Positions 62,363 through 64,000 of a stretch of 64,000 nt of DNA are shown piece after piece. The position numbers were made by a program, and so were the translations under genes. This stretch comes from Clostridiales bacterium UBA4698 (lineage in GTDB: Bacteria; Bacillota; Clostridia; TANB77; UBA1234), in the NCBI GenBank assembly GCA_002404755.1, contig DHKI01000003.1, forward strand, positions 1 to 64,000, given 5' to 3'. The stretch's first letter is position 1, and the number at the start of each line of letters is the position of its first letter. A model generated the notes under the pieces. The model saw only the letters and a list, made by a program, of their open reading frames with translations, was not told the origin of the DNA and searched no databases.

Positions 62363-63148
62363 TCACTTTGTAACAATCCAAGCATCCGACAATCTCACTA
62401 CACCTTCCACGATTTTATACGTAACAGAAATAGTTTCACCATTCATTACAAAAAGCTTTCTGAAAAGATTCTCTTCTAAAACAATCTCTTCTCCATACAG
62501 CAATGCTTGTGAAATAAGTTTGCTAACTTCATTCCAAGTAGGTTCAAGAATTAGGCGTGCCCATGCATGCTTTTCCAACATCACATGATTAACTTTATTC
62601 ACTTCATTTGCAGCAAACTCTATTGCACCTGAAACAGCCGTCTCCCATTCTGCGACTTTCATACCTGCACCTGCTATGACTTTTGGTGCAGTTGCTGCAA
62701 CGCCATAAGTCAAGGCACCTGTGAAAATAATTCCACCACAGACAATACATATGGTCCCCCAAAAACTCTCGTCATAAGCATCGAGATAGTTAAGTACTTT
62801 CTTTATGTTCTCTTTACTATCGTAAGGCTTAAAACAAAGTACATCAACCATTTTCCGAAATCCTGGATCCTCTCCCTCGCTTAACAAAAAGTTTCTATCG
62901 GAGACTTTTATGTCTTTCGTATACTCCTTTGTAAGGAGCAATTCCTCTCTAAGCTCGTCCGCCTCCTCGTGCAACTTTGACCTTTCTTCTTGAGTCTCAG
63001 CATTGTCCCACTCTTCTTTCACAGAGACAATGTCCTTCAGTACTTTTCTTGCACTCCTAACAGAAGCTGCAGAGACACCAACAGACATAGACCAAGCCAT
63101 GAAAAGCTGTGCCACAACAAGGATAAGTGCCATAATCCGTTTTTTCAT
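62363..63148 (-). CDS. Secreted toxin-like protein (SAR2788 / polymorphic-toxin-like C-terminus)
   Basis: The product has 261 residues. The Sec signal peptide (1-28) ends at VSA-AS. A helical charged segment follows (30-110), then a hydrophobic stretch (FWGTICIVCGGIIFTGALTY, about 131-165). The C-terminal domain of about 75 residues contains EKHAWARLI, TWNEVSKLISQALLYG, MNGETISVTYK and VVRLSDAWIVTK. This His-Ala-Trp...Trp...G...Ser-Asp-Ala-Trp pattern recalls small polymorphic toxin domains of the SAR2788 group; that is recall, not a search. It has its own promoter (63228-63256), with candidate immunity genes on both sides. Confidence 0.55.
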   Translation of the reverse strand: MKKRIMALILVVAQLFMAWSMSVGVSAASVRSARKVLKDIVSVKEEWDNAETQEERSKLHEEADELREELLLTKEYTKDIKVSDRNFLLSEGEDPGFRKMVDVLCFKPYDSKENIKKVLNYLDAYDESFWGTICIVCGGIIFTGALTYGVAATAPKVIAGAGMKVAEWETAVSGAIEFAANEVNKVNHVMLEKHAWARLILEPTWNEVSKLISQALLYGEEIVLEENLFRKLFVMNGETISVTYKIVEGVVRLSDAWIVTK

Positions 63149-63227
63149 TTTGTTTACCTCTTCTTTCTAATACGTAACAACTCTTCGGATACTAGCCTTC
63201 TATATAAAATAAATTTTATATGTCTTC

Positions 63228-63256
63228 TTTATACAACTTTTTCTGGCACTTGTCAA
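63228..63256 (-). promoter_or_regulatory. Promoter of the toxin-like gene
   Basis: On the minus strand TTGACA (63251-63256), a 17-base spacer and TATAAA (63228-63233). The leader before AAGAGGTAAACAAA is about 70 bases. Confidence 0.7.
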
Positions 63257-63305
63257 CTATTTTTTTACATCTATAAGTCATGATTTTAACATCTTAAGAT
63301 ATAAC

Positions 63306-63359
63306 AAAAGCAAGCAAAAGATAAAAATTTTTATCCTTTAGCTTGCTTTTAAGTTAGAT
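63306..63359. repeat. 54-bp exact repeat containing a terminator, copy 2
   Basis: This copy is identical to 61873-61926. It forms the terminator hairpin directly downstream of paralogue 2 and insulates it from the toxin promoter. Confidence 0.9.
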
Positions 63360-63363
63360 GCAA

Positions 63364-63783
63364 CTAGTCTTGCATCATTTTCAAGGCGTTTTCGTATTCT
63401 TCTTTTGTTGCACTTGTTTCTTCATGTAAATATAAAAAAACAATCATGCCTGCCGCTTTTTTAGAGTCTTGTTTTAGTCTCAATGCTTGACGTGAGTGCC
63501 ACAAAGCTACCTCACATGCATTAGGAAGTGGCAGATATTGCGTCGTCATTAAGTCAGCAGCCAAAAGATGATATTCCGATGTTTCTTCCTTTATTAGCAC
63601 ACTCATAACGTAAGCATATGCAGACATATTATATGGAAGTGATGTTTCCATCTTTTTTTCAGCAATTGCATACAGCCTTTCCTGAATCTCTTCGCTAGAC
63701 ATCTGCTTCGATATTTCGAATGCCTTTTCAAAATTCGAACTCAAGATGTTCTTTTCAAATTCCAACAATTCTTTTTTTACCAA
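63364..63783 (-). CDS. Small helical protein, paralogue 2 of 3 (candidate immunity protein)
   Basis: The product has 139 residues. It shares with paralogue 1 the pattern FEKAFEISKQMSSEEIQERL, YNMSAYAYVMSVLIKEET, ALWHSRQALRLKQDS and EEYENALKMMQD. The start is the TTG at 63783, because GGAGGT then lies 7 bases upstream and the protein aligns with the TTG start of paralogue 1; the frame stays open a few codons further. It directly follows the remnant of a second toxin C-terminus, again the place expected for an immunity gene. Confidence 0.65.
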   Translation of the reverse strand: MVKKELLEFEKNILSSNFEKAFEISKQMSSEEIQERLYAIAEKKMETSLPYNMSAYAYVMSVLIKEETSEYHLLAADLMTTQYLPLPNACEVALWHSRQALRLKQDSKKAAGMIVFLYLHEETSATKEEYENALKMMQD

Positions 63784-63802
63784 TATCAATACCTCCACTT
63801 GC

Positions 63803-63871
63803 CTATTTTACAATCCAACCATTAACAATCCTCAAGGCACCATCTATGATTGCATATTGTGTTCGATGAAA
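63803..63871 (-). pseudogene. 3' remnant of a second toxin gene
   Basis: Reading on in frame from the TGA of paralogue 3 gives FHRTQYAIIDGALRIVNGWI and VK before TAG (63803-63805). This aligns with the last 18 residues of the toxin-like protein at 62363 (VTYKIVEGVVRLSDAWIVTK). Only the last strands of the domain remain, without start codon or ribosome site. A deletion appears to have removed the rest of a toxin gene that once stood between paralogues 3 and 2. Confidence 0.6.
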
Positions 63872-64000
63872 TCAGTCCTGCACCATTTTCAAGGCGTTTT
63901 CGTATTCTTCTTTTGTCAAATCCGTATCAGCTTGCTGATAAAGCATAGCAAGCAAATCCACAGCTGTCTTATTTTTCTTATCAAGTGATAGTATACGACG
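63872..64000 (-). CDS. Small helical protein, paralogue 3 of 3 (partial, runs off the window)
   Basis: The last 42 residues are visible: RRILSLDKKNKTAVDLLAML and TKEEYENALKMVQD with stop TGA at 63872-63874. They match the ends of the other two paralogues, closest to paralogue 1 (SLDKKNK against SLDNKNK). The 5' part lies beyond position 64000. Confidence 0.7.
   Translation of the reverse strand, partial: RRILSLDKKNKTAVDLLAMLYQQADTDLTKEEYENALKMVQD

Overview
The window is AT-rich bacterial chromosome from a Gram-positive, spore-forming member of the Clostridia (Firmicutes). The evidence is PolC (the Gram-positive type DNA polymerase III), HrcA with two CIRCE operators, a 2-hydroxyacyl-CoA dehydratase activase-type protein typical of strict anaerobes, RNase Y-YmdB-SpoVS, a YtfJ/DUF2953 sporulation pair, a PdaB-like deacetylase, a valS T-box and GGAGG ribosome binding sites throughout. 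Species cannot be named from the sequence. Nearly all genes lie on the minus strand. TGA is a true stop: prfB (RF2) is present with its normal TGA-dependent +1 frameshift. No tRNA, rRNA, CRISPR array or transposase was seen.

Layout. (1) 43-3252: a promoter-driven, tightly overlapping operon of a cytidylate-kinase-like NMP kinase with an extra C-terminal domain, a Mom-like GNAT protein, a HAM1/ITPase-like protein and an endonuclease III-like glycosylase. It looks like a base-modification or nucleotide-handling island, and two of its four genes carry frame lesions. (2) 3478-13748: anaerobic activase, hpf, a DUF1294 protein, polC. (3) 13749-14499: a long imperfect inverted repeat, then an unassigned plus-strand RNA with its own promoter and terminator. 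(4) 14500-30733: prfB and secA (split by an orphan gene), rpoZ-remA-yicC, the hrcA-grpE-dnaK-dnaJ-rsmE heat-shock operon, an HD phosphohydrolase, rsmD, rnhB and an SSB protein. (5) 31152-39733: an HTH/coiled-coil gene pair, a frameshifted M14 peptidase, a deacetylase, a Cys-rich spore-coat-like protein, a lipoprotein, and an ECF sigma factor with a membrane beta-propeller partner. (6) 39974-51551: a metal ABC transporter (ATPase frameshifted), surface proteins with SGE/SGD repeats, trmB, ytfJ, a patatin, scpA, a purine nucleoside phosphorylase, recX, and recA with an SOS box. (7) 51723-61461: an oligopeptide-binding protein, spoVS, ymdB, rny, carD, two orphan genes, valS and its T-box leader. 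(8) 61931-64000: an array of three paralogous small helical proteins around one secreted toxin-like protein, plus the 3' remnant of a second toxin copy. This looks like a toxin/immunity locus.

Two themes cut across the window. First, single accessory genes, several clearly less AT-rich than their neighbours, are slotted between housekeeping operons, most with a near-consensus sigma-A promoter and a terminator of their own. Second, at least five genes carry one or two small frame lesions that a single-base change would repair. Either the assembly has indel errors or these genes are decaying. The most promising candidate for an undescribed system is the 43-3252 operon, followed by the toxin/immunity array at the right edge and the orphan RNA at about 14120-14342.
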